Below are positions 22,639-34,632 of a stretch of DNA of 64,000 bases, one piece after another. Source of the stretch: Tomocerus qinae (taxonomy: Eukaryota; Arthropoda; Collembola; Entomobryomorpha; Tomoceridae); assembly GCA_020055645.1 (NCBI GenBank), contig CM034547.1, forward strand, positions 43,540,409 through 43,604,408, read 5' to 3'. The notes under the pieces are model-generated. The model was not told where the DNA came from, did not search any database, and saw only the letters and a program-made list of their open reading frames with translations. A program made the position numbers and the translations under genes. Position 1 is the stretch's first letter. The number at the start of each line of letters is the position of its first letter.

Positions 22639-25515
22639 TGTTAATGGAAGAAAGAATAGTTTATGGTTCGTCAGTGTTCGGTGAGTTGCTGTAATAGCTC
22701 TGTAGCTGGAGTGACATTTGCCCTTTTTTAACTCTTGGTCGTGATAAACCACTCACAGGGGAGAGCTGAGTAAATTAATCAGACTCTAAATGCTAATGAG
22801 CCAATAAATATAATTCTTTTGTTTCCTCTGGCACAAAAATGCGATGTGAGTAAAGATATAGTGTGGCTACTTGTACATAGTTGAGGTTTGTTTCACTTAG
22901 TTCGACAATGCTAAGAGTTTCAAGCAAATGCAGCACAAAAGCAAAGTCGTGTCCCACAAGCTCCCAAGAATGTAAAATGTAACTGAAAAAACACAAATAC
23001 AATTTATTAGGCATTAGAATTTTTTTCTTGCTAATTTACCAAAATACAGCTTTGCTGATATTCGATGTAAATATGTAACCCACATTTTTAAGGAAACGGC
23101 AAATTGCGCATAACCAAAATAATTTATTTGTCATGCATGATTTGTCTTAACCTTTATATACTTTGTATTTGCCAATCGTCATGCAAAATATATTTGAACC
23201 TCGTCTGCTGTTGCGTTTCATTTATTTTACAATTCAAAAATTTAGAGAGGCATGCTATGGTATAGAGTTTTGTAGTCCCATTCCTTAAGTCATTTCATGT
23301 GCCAAGTTTTCAGTGCATGTGTCCAAATTATTTGATCATGCTGTGCGTTAATTATGATAGCACAAGCAGGATTATTTAACACATCCGCCTGTTTATCGCA
23401 TACGATACGAAGTAATTAACTTTGAACTGAAAAATCATCACATGTAAAAACATTGCCATTTTCTAAGAATACGTCGTGATCTAAAATAATCAAGAGATGA
23501 GTTGATGCTTCATTCGTTTCTTTTCCAGTAATTTTTCATTTTTCCGTAACCAATATTTTCCCAGTTTTCCCTATTCATTATAATATAATAAATCCTTCAC
23601 AACCTGCAAATTAAACTTACCTGTGAACATCACTCTGGTTTCGTATTTGAAATGACGCACTGACCCTAAAATATGACAATGCAACTATAACATAGTCTTA
23701 CAACTAAGCCTTGAACCATAATTCGGTTATGATTTATCATTGACATCATAGTTTTCAAAATTGTTAGTAATTATGGAAATTGGTTTATTCAACTGATACA
23801 GATTATACTCAATGTAATGCTATGTTTACAATAAATGTACATGTCTTAGACTTGGTGTACGTGATACACATATTATGAACATACGTGAATATGAATTTGT
23901 ATATGAACTATGACGTGCATAGATATAATAATAAGTATGTAGAGCAAAATTTCTTTAGAATCCATCAATGAATTCTTGGACAATGACGGTAGTTCATGCT
24001 TGGTCTTTAATTAATAGCTTTAGCGTAAATGTGCAGGGTTGAACAAGCCAGGAGTCACTAGTCACTGGTTATCTATTGTTTAAACGGGTTTTTTGTATTT
24101 TAAAATTACATTTCGCCATACAGACTGGCCAGAAATGTATGCAAATTGCTAGAAGATAATAATTTTCTTCTGGAAAAGTTTGCATTGTATGTTTTTTATT
24201 GATCATTATTTGTATCTACTTCTAACTCGCATTCACTGCAGTTATAACATTGTAACAATGTGTCTACTAAGTCTACTTACTTCTAAGTACGCAAACAGCA
24301 AAAGAAAATCCAGAAGACATCCATTAATTCACAAACGTGAGTCTATTATCGTTTTTTGTTATTTATGTGCCAATTATTCAAATATGGCTAGATGGGGTCC
24401 AGACTCTATCGCACTGAAAAGAATGTTGTTTATCTCACAACTCACTGACTCACTCTCCATGCAACTTTAACACTGAAGCTGACGTTCATCCTTTCTTAAA
24501 GGAGCAATGATTTTTCCATAATTGTCAGTCGTGACTAAAAAATTAGGTTTTATGTACACGTGTAACTTATCTTTATTGCTTGTAATGTCTATCGAATTAG
24601 GTATGAAAAACATCGGAAATAACAATAACTATTTGTGTTTACAAACTTAAACATACAAGTAAAGTAACATAATTTACATTATACATACAGATAGTGTGTG
24701 GATGCTAATGTTCTTGACCGTTTTCACTGTTTGCTTTTTCATCTACGACTATGGTTGTATGTTTCCAGACTATGGAGAGTTATGAATATTAAATGAATAA
24801 TTAGTTACCAATTAGCTATAACTTCACTATTCAATATTATCATGCTTTGTTTGTTACTTTTGTTTATTTTACGTGTTTGTAGTTTTAAATGGTTTAAGTA
24901 AGTGAATTGGGCTAAGTAAATACATAGAATTTGATTCAAAAAAGTTACTAATTATTCAAAAATATAATACAAATATTTGATCTGATCTCCTTTTAGCTTA
25001 GTTGGCTACATAGGGCTAGATCGGGCTAAATAGAACTAAGTTGGGCTAAATTGGGTTAAGGCTATATGATTATAAAGGCAAATAAAACGTAACAACAGAA
25101 CAGCTTTATATATAGTGATGACAGAATAAATTAAGAAAAAATAGACCAAAGCTAAATTAAGCTTTCAATTGAATTTGGATTGGATTTTTACAGTGGGGAG
25201 TGGAAGCGCAGGTGCTTTAGTAGGTAAGTCAATCTAAGATATGAAATGCATTATGAGAAACATCATCACTTTCTCATTACCAATGAATCCATTTCGTATT
25301 GGTACTTTTGTATACTGTTTATGTTTTACCCACGTTATCGCAGCTGTCAAAGTAAAGAAGAGCGAAGTTAAGAAATAGACATGAAAAGAAAAATAGCTTT
25401 ATCAATTGAAATTTTATTGACAATACAAAATTGGAAGCATTAAATAAGATATACAAATAAGCACACAATTTATAATAATATTTTGACAAGAGCTACAAAA
25501 ACTCTTCCACTAGAT
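22639..25515. other. Intergenic, no firm gene
   Basis: Starts with the 3' flank of the carrier gene. A minus-strand stretch at 22793-22991 has an acceptor-like T-rich tract and an open frame of ~65 codons to a stop, but no recognised family. A donor-like site faces it at about 23619, in a different phase. A degenerate gggctaaatt-type repeat lies at 24995-25065. The remainder shows no coding signal. Confidence 0.4.
24995..25065. repeat. Degenerate short tandem repeat (gggctaaatt-like)
   Basis: Five or six imperfect copies of an ~10-11 base ggctaaat/gttgggctaa motif in succession; one more copy lies near 24908. Confidence 0.5.
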
Positions 25516-25521
25516 TTTATT
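25516..25521 (-). terminator. Polyadenylation signal of thioredoxin-like gene 1
   Basis: The minus strand reads AATAAA ~70 bases after the stop codon of the 25590-26088 gene. Confidence 0.5.
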
Positions 25522-25589
25522 GATACTTGATAGAATCAATCAAAGAGCAATAAACTAGCAGTAATAAAAACATAAAATGGAACAAATAA

Positions 25590-26088
25590 TTATTTTAGTT
25601 TAGCAGCTTCATTAACAAGGTTAACGATGGATCCCCAGGAACTTCCTTCGACCAAGTTTTGGACATCTCCTTGGAAGTAGACCATAGTAGTGGGTATCAC
25701 GTCAATCCCGTGTTCAACTCGTAATTCAGGGACTTTATCCAAATCCACTGTGGCCAAGTAGATAGACTCGCTCTTCCTCTTTGCCATTTTCTCCAACATG
25801 GGAAGTAGATTCCATTTACATGCTTGGCATTCACTGTTGAATAAATAAAATGATCATAAGTAGTTGTAGGTGAATGGGCTTAAAATGGCATGCTAAAATA
25901 AAATTTGTTTCTTACCTGGGAGAATAATAGAAAACTACGACAGGTCTTCGACTTCTGATTACAGCGACATTGAAAATAGACTTTCGGTAAATATCGATGA
26001 CGTTTGCGCTAGCTCCGTCGGCAAATTCAGACAGACAGGAAACAAGAACGATGCCAACTAGGCAAAGGCTAAAGATATTGCGAGACAT
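25590..26088 (-). CDS. Secreted thioredoxin-like protein 1 (CQAC)
   Basis: Two exons (26088-25916, 25833-25590) give 138 residues. Residues 1-26 are a clear signal peptide (IFSLCLVGIVLVSCLSEFADG). The mature part has the thioredoxin order: a beta-strand RRPVVVFYYSP, a CxxC (CQAC) at the head of a helix, the strand IYLATVDLDKVPELRVEHGI, and the cis-proline turn VIPTTMVYF. The Trp that normally precedes the active-site CxxC is absent, and CQAC replaces CGPC, so redox behaviour may differ from classical thioredoxin. The signal peptide points to the secretory pathway or the outside. The single intron falls two bases into a codon just before the CxxC, as in the neighbouring gene at 27363-27861, so the two are tandem duplicates. 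No subfamily name is assigned. Confidence 0.85.
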
Positions 26089-27362
26089 GATTTTCGAAAT
26101 AGATTGTTTATGCTAAACTTGTGTGTTCAGACACTGAAAATGAATTACGACTGTCAAAATCTGATCTCAGGAGGTTGTTTCTCGTCTGCGTCTGACCAAC
26201 TTTTGAGGGAGATACTGCAAATTCACGGCATTTTGTAGGATCTTCCAGGCTTGTCTTGTCTCATCGCTGAAAATTGCAATAATGAGAAACTTGTCACGTA
26301 TATTAGTAACTCAACAAGAAATAAGTTACGCCCTTTGGCTTTTTAGCCTCTCCTTCCCTCAACTTTTTTGGTGATTTACTTACAAAAAGGATTATCGGCT
26401 GGTCTGGTAGGCTATCATTATAATGATGCATTACTGTACCGAGATGTAATTCAATGACGCATTTAGATTTGATACGATAACCATATTATCGGCAATTCAG
26501 TAAAAGCCAGGAAACGTGATCTTGCTCTTGCATCGTATAAACCTCAGATATAGTACAAATATTTATGTAGCAGACAATAGATATTGTGTAGGGAGACATG
26601 GAGTACCCATTTGATCTGCGCTTTTGCAACATTTTAGGTGAGATCATATGCGGAAAGCACGTGTCTTCGTATTTAGGTATGTTAGGAAAGATTATGCGAG
26701 TTAAGATACAAAACTAATTATCATTACAAAAGATTACAAGTTATTCATACTTTAAATTCCTCGATCCTTGTTTTAAATATTCTTTGAATATTACTTTCCT
26801 ATTTTTGGTCTTCAGACGTTATAATATCATTGCCAGTTTGTCACTCATATATATGCATATAAAGTACAATACCATTGACATTTCATATTATTATGCAAGA
26901 TTATATTAGTATTTCGTTCTAGTGATTATCTCTGCAATGCATTTACTGTCCACGCAGGGAATCTTCAGTTAAAATTGCTGTCTACGCCAATCTTGCGAAA
27001 CATCTTTATGATTACGATAGATGAGCGAAAAGCGAAACTGTTTGTGCATTATGCATTAATTAGCTAAACAGGAATTCCTGGATTCATAATAAATCGTCAT
27101 GATACTTTTTATACAAGTTATGAGTTTATTTATGTCAACAAGTTGCATTACAATGCTGCGTTAACCTTATAGAATTAAAATTACAGGTTGTCACCCACTA
27201 AGGTCAAAATTGTGTAGGCTTGTTTATGCGTATTTATTGCATGTGTATCAACTTCAAAGCTCAAATAGTAAAATAAAGCTAGATAACAATATTAAATTAT
27301 ATAGGTGTCGTTAGACGATCAAAAGGTCAAATCCTGACACTTGCTTAAGCAAACTTCCTTCT
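26089..27362. other. Intergenic between the tandem thioredoxin-like genes
   Basis: Contains the promoter side of gene 1 and the 3' flank of gene 2 (minus-strand AATAAA near 27231). No other gene or repeat was seen. Confidence 0.5.
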
Positions 27363-27861
27363 TTAAACAAGTTCCTGTAGCGCTCCCTTAATTGACAGCC
27401 ACTTGGGTCCCGTAATTTCATTTATTAATTCTCCATTCATAAAGACTCTTGTCGTTGGTACTTTTTCAATGCCGAATTCCTCTTTCAGCTGAGGAGTTTT
27501 GTCAAAATCCACTTTAGCTACGTAGATCTTCTTGCTATGTTCCTTAGCCAATTCTACCAATTTTGAATAAACCGTTTCACAAAGACTGCAGGAACTGAAA
27601 AATCAATAAATAGTTTTCCAATATTAACTATATTAATTCCTAATTAAATTTTTTCATATAATGATAATTTTTGTCATGTACAACGAATATTATTACAAAG
27701 ACTTACCTTGAAGTGTAGTAGACCATCACGGGTTTTCTATTTTTCAAAACTGCAATGTTGAAAACTTCTTTTCTGTAAACGTCTATGATATTTATGGTAG
27801 CCGAATGAGCCAAAATTCCAATGGCGATAGTTATAAGACAAATTTTTATGACGTGAGTCAT
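27363..27861 (-). CDS. Secreted thioredoxin-like protein 2 (CSLC)
   Basis: Two exons (27861-27707, 27594-27363) give 128 residues. An N-terminal signal peptide (ICLITIAIGILAHS) is followed by INIIDVYRKEVFNIAVLKNR, closely similar to the same region of the 25590-26088 gene (NVIDIYRKSIFNVAVIRSR). A thioredoxin fold follows with active site CSLC, strand IYVAKVDFDKTPQLKEEFGI and cis-proline turn KVPTTRVF. As in its neighbour, the Trp before the CxxC is missing. Orientation, intron position and phase are the same, which shows a local duplication followed by divergence of the two variable residues of the active site. A strong TATA box lies ~147 bases upstream of the ATG. It is likely secreted; partner and substrate are unknown. 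Confidence 0.85.
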
Positions 27862-28004
27862 TGTGTAAGATATTTGTGTCTATTGTAGTGTGACAATTAA
27901 GTGGTAGGTACTTAATGAAAATTTTAGAGTGGTTCTTTCAGGTGGTAAGGTAGAAATATCGACTCTACAAAGTTGAAAATCAGACGACTTAGGAAATGAC
28001 TTTG

Positions 28005-28015
28005 CTTTATATACC
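28005..28015 (-). promoter_or_regulatory. TATA box of thioredoxin-like gene 2
   Basis: The minus strand reads GGTATATAAAGC, a near-perfect TATA box, ~147 bases before the ATG at 27861. It would place the start site near 27980 and leave a leader of about 115 bases. Confidence 0.55.
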
Positions 28016-28551
28016 TTTGCTTCATGGAATAAAAAAACTGTAATCGACTCACGATTCCCATCTCTAGATCTAAAGGTATGAAAATACATAAACCTCAAAC
28101 AATCGGTAGTTTCTTCCAAGCAAGATTATTTTTTGCAAATGTACCTGATGTTCTGTTACTTGCAAGGGGCTTTAATACAAACAAGTTGTAACAATTTAAA
28201 ACTTCTATCTCTATAACCATTCTGCTTAATAACTACACCAAACCTACGCATTTGATGTGATCATTTGCAAACTTGGCTGGAAACATGCAGGTAGGTTAGA
28301 TTCCCATTGGCACTCCGGTAATGAAGACTATATTATACTTTTCTTGAACCATGCTTTGCTGTTTGATGATGCATCTTGAACGCATCATGTCTCTTGCGTA
28401 CAGAGAAAACTATTTTCTAAAACGTAGTTTTTGCTAAAATATTTTTTGAACCTATTCATGCTATTCACTGATGATATGATAAGGAGGATACGCATTTTTT
28501 ACACACTAACCTAAAGAAGTACTTTTGGATTTCACAGAAAACAATGTTTAA
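28016..28551. other. Intergenic, no gene seen
   Basis: Lies between the promoter of thioredoxin-like gene 2 and the 3' end of the cuticle protein gene. No coding or repeat structure was recognised. Confidence 0.5.
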
Positions 28552-28557
28552 TTTATT
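28552..28557 (-). terminator. Polyadenylation signal of the cuticle protein gene
   Basis: AATAAA on the minus strand ~95 bases past the stop codon. Confidence 0.5.
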
Positions 28558-28649
28558 CACATTAGATTGCTTCTATGTATATAAAAGTAATAACAACATA
28601 ACAACATCACTTAGATCACTTAAGTTTAATTAGTTTTTAATTAGAGGTT

Positions 28650-30615
28650 TTAATATTGTGGAGATGGAGTATTGTACGAAGTGCTCTTGGCATCGCCGTA
28701 AGTACTTTGTTGATTTTGGTAGGTACACACTCCTTGTGTGATTGTTGGGTTGTATCCTTTTTCGTCTGCGGTATATTGGAGTGTGTATGAAACACCTTCT
28801 GGACTGCACCAAGAAGTAGTCCCTGTTTTCACAATTGCAACTCCAGTTTGTTCATCTTGGTTCCACCCATACCCATTGGAGCTACCTATTCCGTAATCCC
28901 CATTACCAGAGGTAGGCACACTCTTTAGGAATCCCGATTCTTGTGAAGAAATACCATTTCCAGTTGTGTATCTAAATTGCATATCATTTTGTTATTGTAC
29001 AAAATATACCTACTAAAAACATTACATCACCACATTGCATATTCTCAGAAATAAAAATAATGTCATAAAATTAAAAACGTTACTTTATGTCGTATTCATG
29101 AGTAGCAGGTCTAATAGAATGACTGAAAGATGTGATTGGCACTTGAACTCCATTGTTGTAGGACGATCCTGAGTAGCTATCCGCAGAGTAGTCATTTGAA
29201 GATGATTGAAAATCAATTTGCACTGGAGCAGGGCTAGGATAACTTGTTGCAGCATAATTTGATTGCTGTGAGTAAGAGGATGGGGCAGAGTAACCAAGAA
29301 CAGCTGGAGCAGAGTAGCTGGAAGCTCCTGGGGCAGAATAACTGGAATTTGATGGGGCGGAATTACTGGAACTTTCTGGGGCAGAGTAACTGGAACTTTC
29401 TGGGGCAGAATAAATGGAAGTTGCTGGGGCGGAATAACTGGAAGTTGGTGGGGCGGAATAACTAGGAGCAGCTGGGGCAGAATAACTAGGGGATGCTGGG
29501 GCAGAATAACTAGAGGATGCTGGAGCAGAATAACTAGGGGCGGCTGGGGCTGAGTAACTAGGAGATGCTGGGGCAGAATAACTAGGGGCGGCTGGGGCAG
29601 AATAACTTAGGGATGCTGGGGCAGAATAACTTAGGGATGCTGGGGCAGAATAACTTAGGGATGCTGGGGCAGAATAACTAGGGGATGCTGGGGCAGAATA
29701 ACTAGGGGATGCTGGGGTAGAATAACTAGGGGATGCTGGTGCAGAATAAGTAGGGGCGGCTGGGGCAGAATAACTAGGAGATGCTGGGGCAGAATAACCA
29801 GGGGCGGCTGGGGCTGAGTAACTAGGGGCGGCTGGGGCAGAATAACTAGAGGCGGCTTGGGCAGAATAACTTGGAGCCGATGGGGTTGAATAACTAATAA
29901 TAGTTGGGGCAGAATAACTAGTAGCTGGGGCAGAATAACTAGGTGTAGCTGGGGCAGAATAACTAGGGGATGATGGGGCAGAATAACTAGGGGATGATGG
30001 GGCTGAATAACTAGGGGCTGCTGCGGCAGAATAACTAGGAGATGCTGGAGCAGAATAACTAGGGGCGGCTGAAGAAGTGTACTTTGGAGCGACTAAAGCA
30101 GAGTAACTAGGAGTGGCTGAAGTAGAATATCCAGGAGCTGCTGAGGTCGAATATCCAGGAGCTGCTGGGGCAGAATAACTGGGAGTTACTTGAACCGAGT
30201 AGCTTGGATTTGATACCACTGAAGAGGCTGAATAGCTGGTTGGAGCTGTATAATAGCAATATTTGAATTTAATTTGATGACTTCACTGATGCATAACAAA
30301 AGAATGTAAGTATATATAGTAATATAATATGCGAATTTATATAATAATAGCTGTTTACCTGATGAAGCGCTGCTGGATTGGTATGAGTTAGTTGGAACGC
30401 TTCCATAGTCTTCTGCAGATCGTTTGGAATTGGTTGACTGTTTGACAATTCCTTTGTGCTTGTAATGTTCCGCAGAAACCCCAACTGCCAGTAAGGCAAA
30501 GTAACAAAGGACGATCTAAAATATGCGCGTGAATATTTATCATAACAAATAAGTTAAGAAATAAACATAATATCCTGAAATTCGTATTTTTCTTTCTTTG
30601 ACTAACCCGAATCAT
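28650..30615 (-). CDS. Cuticle protein with YSAP repeats and a C-terminal chitin-binding domain
   Basis: Four exons (30615-30607, 30515-30359, 30245-29084, 28971-28650) join to 550 codons (549 residues). Only three codons (MIR) lie in exon 1; exon 2 continues the signal peptide IVLCYFALLAVGVSA, the small first exon being typical of arthropod cuticle protein genes. A basic KR site and an acidic Ser-rich linker follow. About 330 residues are then an octapeptide repeat of the form SYSAPAxP. The C-terminal ~130 residues fit the extended Rebers-Riddiford (chitin_bind_4) pattern: an aromatic-rich lead-in EYDIKYTTGNG, then TSWCSPEGVSYTLQYTADEKGYNP. Its role is to bind chitin in the exoskeleton, with the repeat as a flexible Pro/Ser/Tyr-rich extension that could be cross-linked through tyrosines. 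Unusually, the domain is at the very C-terminus and contains a Cys in the WCSPEG segment. Confidence 0.92.
29240..30210 (-). repeat. 24-bp coding minisatellite (SYSAPAxP)
   Basis: About 40 imperfect 24-base units of the kind ggggcagaataactagggga on the plus strand (minus-strand codons for Tyr-Ser-Ala-Pro), all within exon 3 of the cuticle gene. The central units are nearly identical to each other, which implies recent expansion; the outer ones are more diverged. Confidence 0.9.
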
Positions 30616-30742
30616 TTTAAAAAACTTGAAACTAAGTTATGCAGTCTAAAAATCAATTGTTCCTCTGTTGTGGAGCTTGATCCTTTGTAGATGTTCGTAT
30701 CTCTTGACGGTAACTGATGTGCAAACAAGAAATCCTGCTGCA

Positions 30743-30749
30743 ATTTATA
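30743..30749 (-). promoter_or_regulatory. Possible TATA box of the cuticle protein gene
   Basis: The minus strand reads CTATAAATTG ~130 bases before the ATG. That is a reasonable distance for a short leader, but there is no independent support. Confidence 0.4.
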
Positions 30750-32212
30750 GGTAGATGAATTTACCATGTTTCTAAAATTACCGTCGGGAGAAAACTGGGA
30801 AAGTATATAAAATTTTACAATTTAAGGTTGTTTCTACACCTTGATCTATACAAAAGCTACTATTGTCACTGTTTTCGTCGTAGTTGTAATAATAAGCACA
30901 TTATTTGATCTAGAGCAGGGTCTTTTAGTTTACTTTTAGCAACAAACGTGTTAACAAATTCAAAACTTACTATTTAGATGCCAAACTAAGTATGCATAAC
31001 ACTAGGTATGCCCTTATGATAAGGGCATACCTACCATAATATCTCCCTCTACTGTTTACACCTAATTTACTATACACGAGATCATTATCGTACATGTTTC
31101 TTTCGGCTATTTCGGTTCAAAGTCGTCAACAACACATGAATCACTGGTCCTTTGAGAGAACCAGTTACCTATACCTACCCGTTATGCTCTATTAGCTATT
31201 GTACGGACATAGTACATATATCAATATCAAACAGATTTATAATCCTGTTGTAGCTTACACAGTGAAAAGCTGTCCCTGGTTCTGGTTACCGAACCGGATC
31301 GGGGGAAAGTGATACAGTTAACAATTAAGAACAATTCATTCATTCTTCTTATTCATCCATTGAATTACATTGTATGCGTTTGCAGGGTATACCTAAGCAT
31401 GGTCATAATATTAGTATAATATTTACTACCGTTAGTACCTACTACCTACCTATAGTATTTAAAGCCAACAAGCAAGTTCATTAAAAGTAAAGGTCACAGT
31501 CACTTTATGAGAAGGAAGCCTCTGATAATCAGAATATTAATAGGCTGCTTAACTACTCTCGATTTCGTAGACTTTCGCTTACTTTCGTTTAACCGTTGTT
31601 AGCTCTACAGCGTAGATATACTTACTGAAGAGTCAGTAATAACTTTTTGTGCAGATTGTGATATTGAGTAAATAAATAATTTATTTTTCATCAAATTAAT
31701 CTTATGTACATCAAAATTGATTTATGCAATAGCAGAGCAGTGTATAATAAACAATTTAAGATACTTTATTTGATCGTGTTGTTTTTTTGAACATAGCTGG
31801 ATACAATATGAATACGACAAATATTGCTTTTAAAAACAGAATAATTAAATTCTACTTTTTGCCAACATTTTTTAAAGAACATATTTTGTATCAACTAATC
31901 CTGCTAAGCAAGCGAGGAACAGTTATCCATCAAGGAAAAATTTGTTATAATATGTGTATTACTATTACTATTCGATTGAAGTTTAGTTACTAATTATAAT
32001 GGCCGAAACAAAATACACCACGCAGTACAAATCTGTAACTTGTTTTATGCACTAAAAGTACAGATTTTACATTGGATTTTAAACAATCAGTATCAAAATG
32101 CTTTTAACTTTTTATTACAAGAATTATACATACATTTAAATTTGAACAAAATACTATGTCAAGTGGTAACAATAGTACTTCGTTCGCTTCTTGATTACAT
32201 TTTATCTATCTG
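30750..32212. other. Intergenic, no gene seen
   Basis: AT-rich sequence between the cuticle promoter and the 3' end of the COP9 subunit gene. A minus-strand AATAAA candidate near 32107-32113 fits the latter. The short plus-strand open frames at 31787-32288 are AT-driven and resemble no protein. Confidence 0.5.
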
Positions 32213-34258
32213 CTACATATTGAAGGAAGGAAGTTTTGTTGATGAGATGCCTTCGTCTTCGTTCGCAAGAACAACTTTTGAGATATAATCAGGATTTTTT
32301 GCCAATCGCTCATTCATGTCCCCTAGCCGTTTATTTAACTCCACACAAACCTCAATCTAGTATTAAGCGATTTCAGAATCAATTTAGTGATATTGACATT
32401 TAAGATTTTACTATTGTTTTCAACTATAATCTATAGATGTATTTAGTGATGTAGATTTCCTTACCTGCTTTTCAATTTTTTGCATCATTTGAGGCGAATC
32501 GTACTTTTCCTTATTATCGAGAAAAACGACCATTCCATCTCTTTGATTAATTTTAGCATATATCTCTGCCTCATTGATCTAAAATGAAAGTAATTAAACG
32601 TGTGATTCTAGGTACACATTAAAGAAAATAAAGTACTAGAGGCACATCAGTAAAAATACCATAGATAAAATATAGCTTTCGGCTTGTTGGGCTCCACCGG
32701 GAAGTTGTACGATGGCAGCAACATCAGCCAAACTTAGAGTTAAAAAGGTTTTCGTCAGTCTTTGGATATTTATTTTGGTTTGGGCTGATTTAACTTGCTT
32801 AACCAAACCAAAATTACCATCACTATAAAACAAAATGGTCATAAATTATTAATTTACATTACCAACATACCCTACCATACATTATATATATAGAGTTCGT
32901 TCATTCAATGTATACATATCAGATTAAATGGTCTCTACTGTTATAATTTCTAAAGACTATATATAGTAATAGAAAACTAACCGGCGGAAAACCTCTTGAT
33001 GACGGGTAATAACATTGTTAAGGTCGACAGGGTTATGTGTTGAAAATGCTTGGGTCAAATCACAATAAGCTGGTGCAGTAGGTTTTAATAATCTATATCA
33101 AAAAATAAATCAAGTGTATTTAGTATTTATTCATATCATTTTTAATGTAAAGTAAATTCTAATTAAAAATTAATTAGCATATATTGATAATGGTTTTATA
33201 TTTACAGATAATGATTTTATTTAGTACCTGTTGACCACCTGTGCGGCCGACTTTGGAGGTTGCGGGACTTCCCCATTTTGAATGAGACTTACAAGAACAA
33301 ATTTTTTGTATGACTCAAGCATTACATGAGATAAAGTCGTGGCTGGAACGCGAATACAGGCCTCAAAGAAGTAAATGGCTTCCCTGAATTTTTTCAAACT
33401 GGCAAAAATCATTCCTCCGTAGTAGAAGTAAAGAAGGAGAGATTTGCAATCGCTTCCCCGTAACTGAATTGCCCAGATAAAAATCATTAAATATTTTGAT
33501 ATGGTTAACAGCAAATAGAACATTGAAATTGAAAGTATGGGAAAAAAGAATTATACTTCTGATGTAAAATCGTCGATGTCGTCAACAAGAAATGGAAGTG
33601 CCGATTTGAGAGCATGTGAAGCAAGACACAATTCTAAAAGTATTGCGTGAATGCTAGTTAGCTGACGCGGATTTGACTGCAAGGCTCTAATTGCCATTAT
33701 AACTAAATTAATCCCTTTGATTGATTGCCGGCGTTTAGACAGATGATCTGCTACTATTTGACAGATTTCAACAACTAAAACAATAAATTTAATCGTTAGA
33801 ACCCAAAAATGTGATAAAATATTTTAAAATAATTCAAATTAATATTTCTTTACTCAAGATAGGACACTGTCGAAGTTGAGTCCCATCCGCATACGAGAGA
33901 AAAGTTATAATTTGGGCAAGATAAGTATCAAAATTCGTAGACAAATCAGAAGACTTGGCCTTTGCATTGAGAATACCTACAGCTCCAAGCGTATGAGATG
34001 CATCTCCTAATTGAACAAGGGCTGCTTCCAAGTTAGCCCACGACTGACGAGAAAATGCATCGGCATATTTTGGTAAATTATCTAAAAACTCTTTGGGAAG
34101 AGTGCCACCTAATAAAACAGACAGAAATGAGATTTTATTTATTGTCATCTACTTACTTTTCACTTATGGGAATTGACAACCTCATGCGGTCTTCTGAAAA
34201 AAGACTTGCGTAACTTACCTCCTGCAATATTTCTAGCAGTGGCAATGTATGCTTCCAT
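32213..34258 (-). CDS. CSN3: COP9 signalosome subunit 3
   Basis: Eight coding exons (34258-34219, 34108-33854, 33774-33557, 33463-33228, 33092-32982, 32822-32660, 32578-32465, 32356-32213) join to 427 codons, i.e. 426 residues; animal CSN3 is ~423. Diagnostic blocks are [56 protein letters not shown] (PCI domain) and [15 protein letters not shown] followed by [14 protein letters not shown]. The N-terminal two thirds are helical TPR-like repeats and the PCI winged helix lies at ~310-385. CSN3 is a scaffold subunit of the COP9 signalosome, which removes NEDD8 from cullins and so controls cullin-RING ubiquitin ligases in cytosol and nucleus. An in-frame TGA upstream of the ATG supports the chosen start. 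Confidence 0.95.
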
Positions 34259-34560
34259 TTTTCTTGTGCAGCTTATAATTTCAGATCTAATTCACAAAGT
34301 CTTCGAAGGATGAATCTGAGTTTTCCTTCCTGAAATTACAAATACTATAAATCTACAACTTCACTACATAGTTCATGTTGTTGCACTGTATAGTGTATAT
34401 ACAAATATTGTATTTTAACCGAATGTCTGTTAATTGTTAGCTAATGAAAACCACAATGATAAATGTAAAAACATACTTTTGCTTGACCTCGAAAAGTTGT
34501 ACTCCGTTGACACACGATTAATATTACTACATCCAATGAAGGAGGACTTGAGGCTTGATA
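34259..34560 (-). other. CSN3: 5' untranslated exons of CSN3
   Basis: The coding exon extends upstream to 34329, where an acceptor (TTTCAG on the minus strand) is found. A strong donor (GTATGT) at 34476 ends a preceding exon whose upstream limit cannot be fixed. An in-frame stop precedes the ATG, so both are leader sequence. Confidence 0.5.
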
Positions 34561-34632
34561 ATAATCGTCAGAGTTGGTGGTTTCCACAAAATTTTGAATA
34601 ACTTTAAACGTAAATGACCAGCCCGGGGTCAC

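Noticed and set aside
24180-24470. 96-codon plus-strand frame
   Set aside because: AT-driven composition, no motif and no splice context.
29244-29465. Plus-strand frame of repeated GQNNWKLLGQ-type peptides
   Set aside because: Antisense reading of the 24-bp cuticle minisatellite; any frame through such a repeat stays open.
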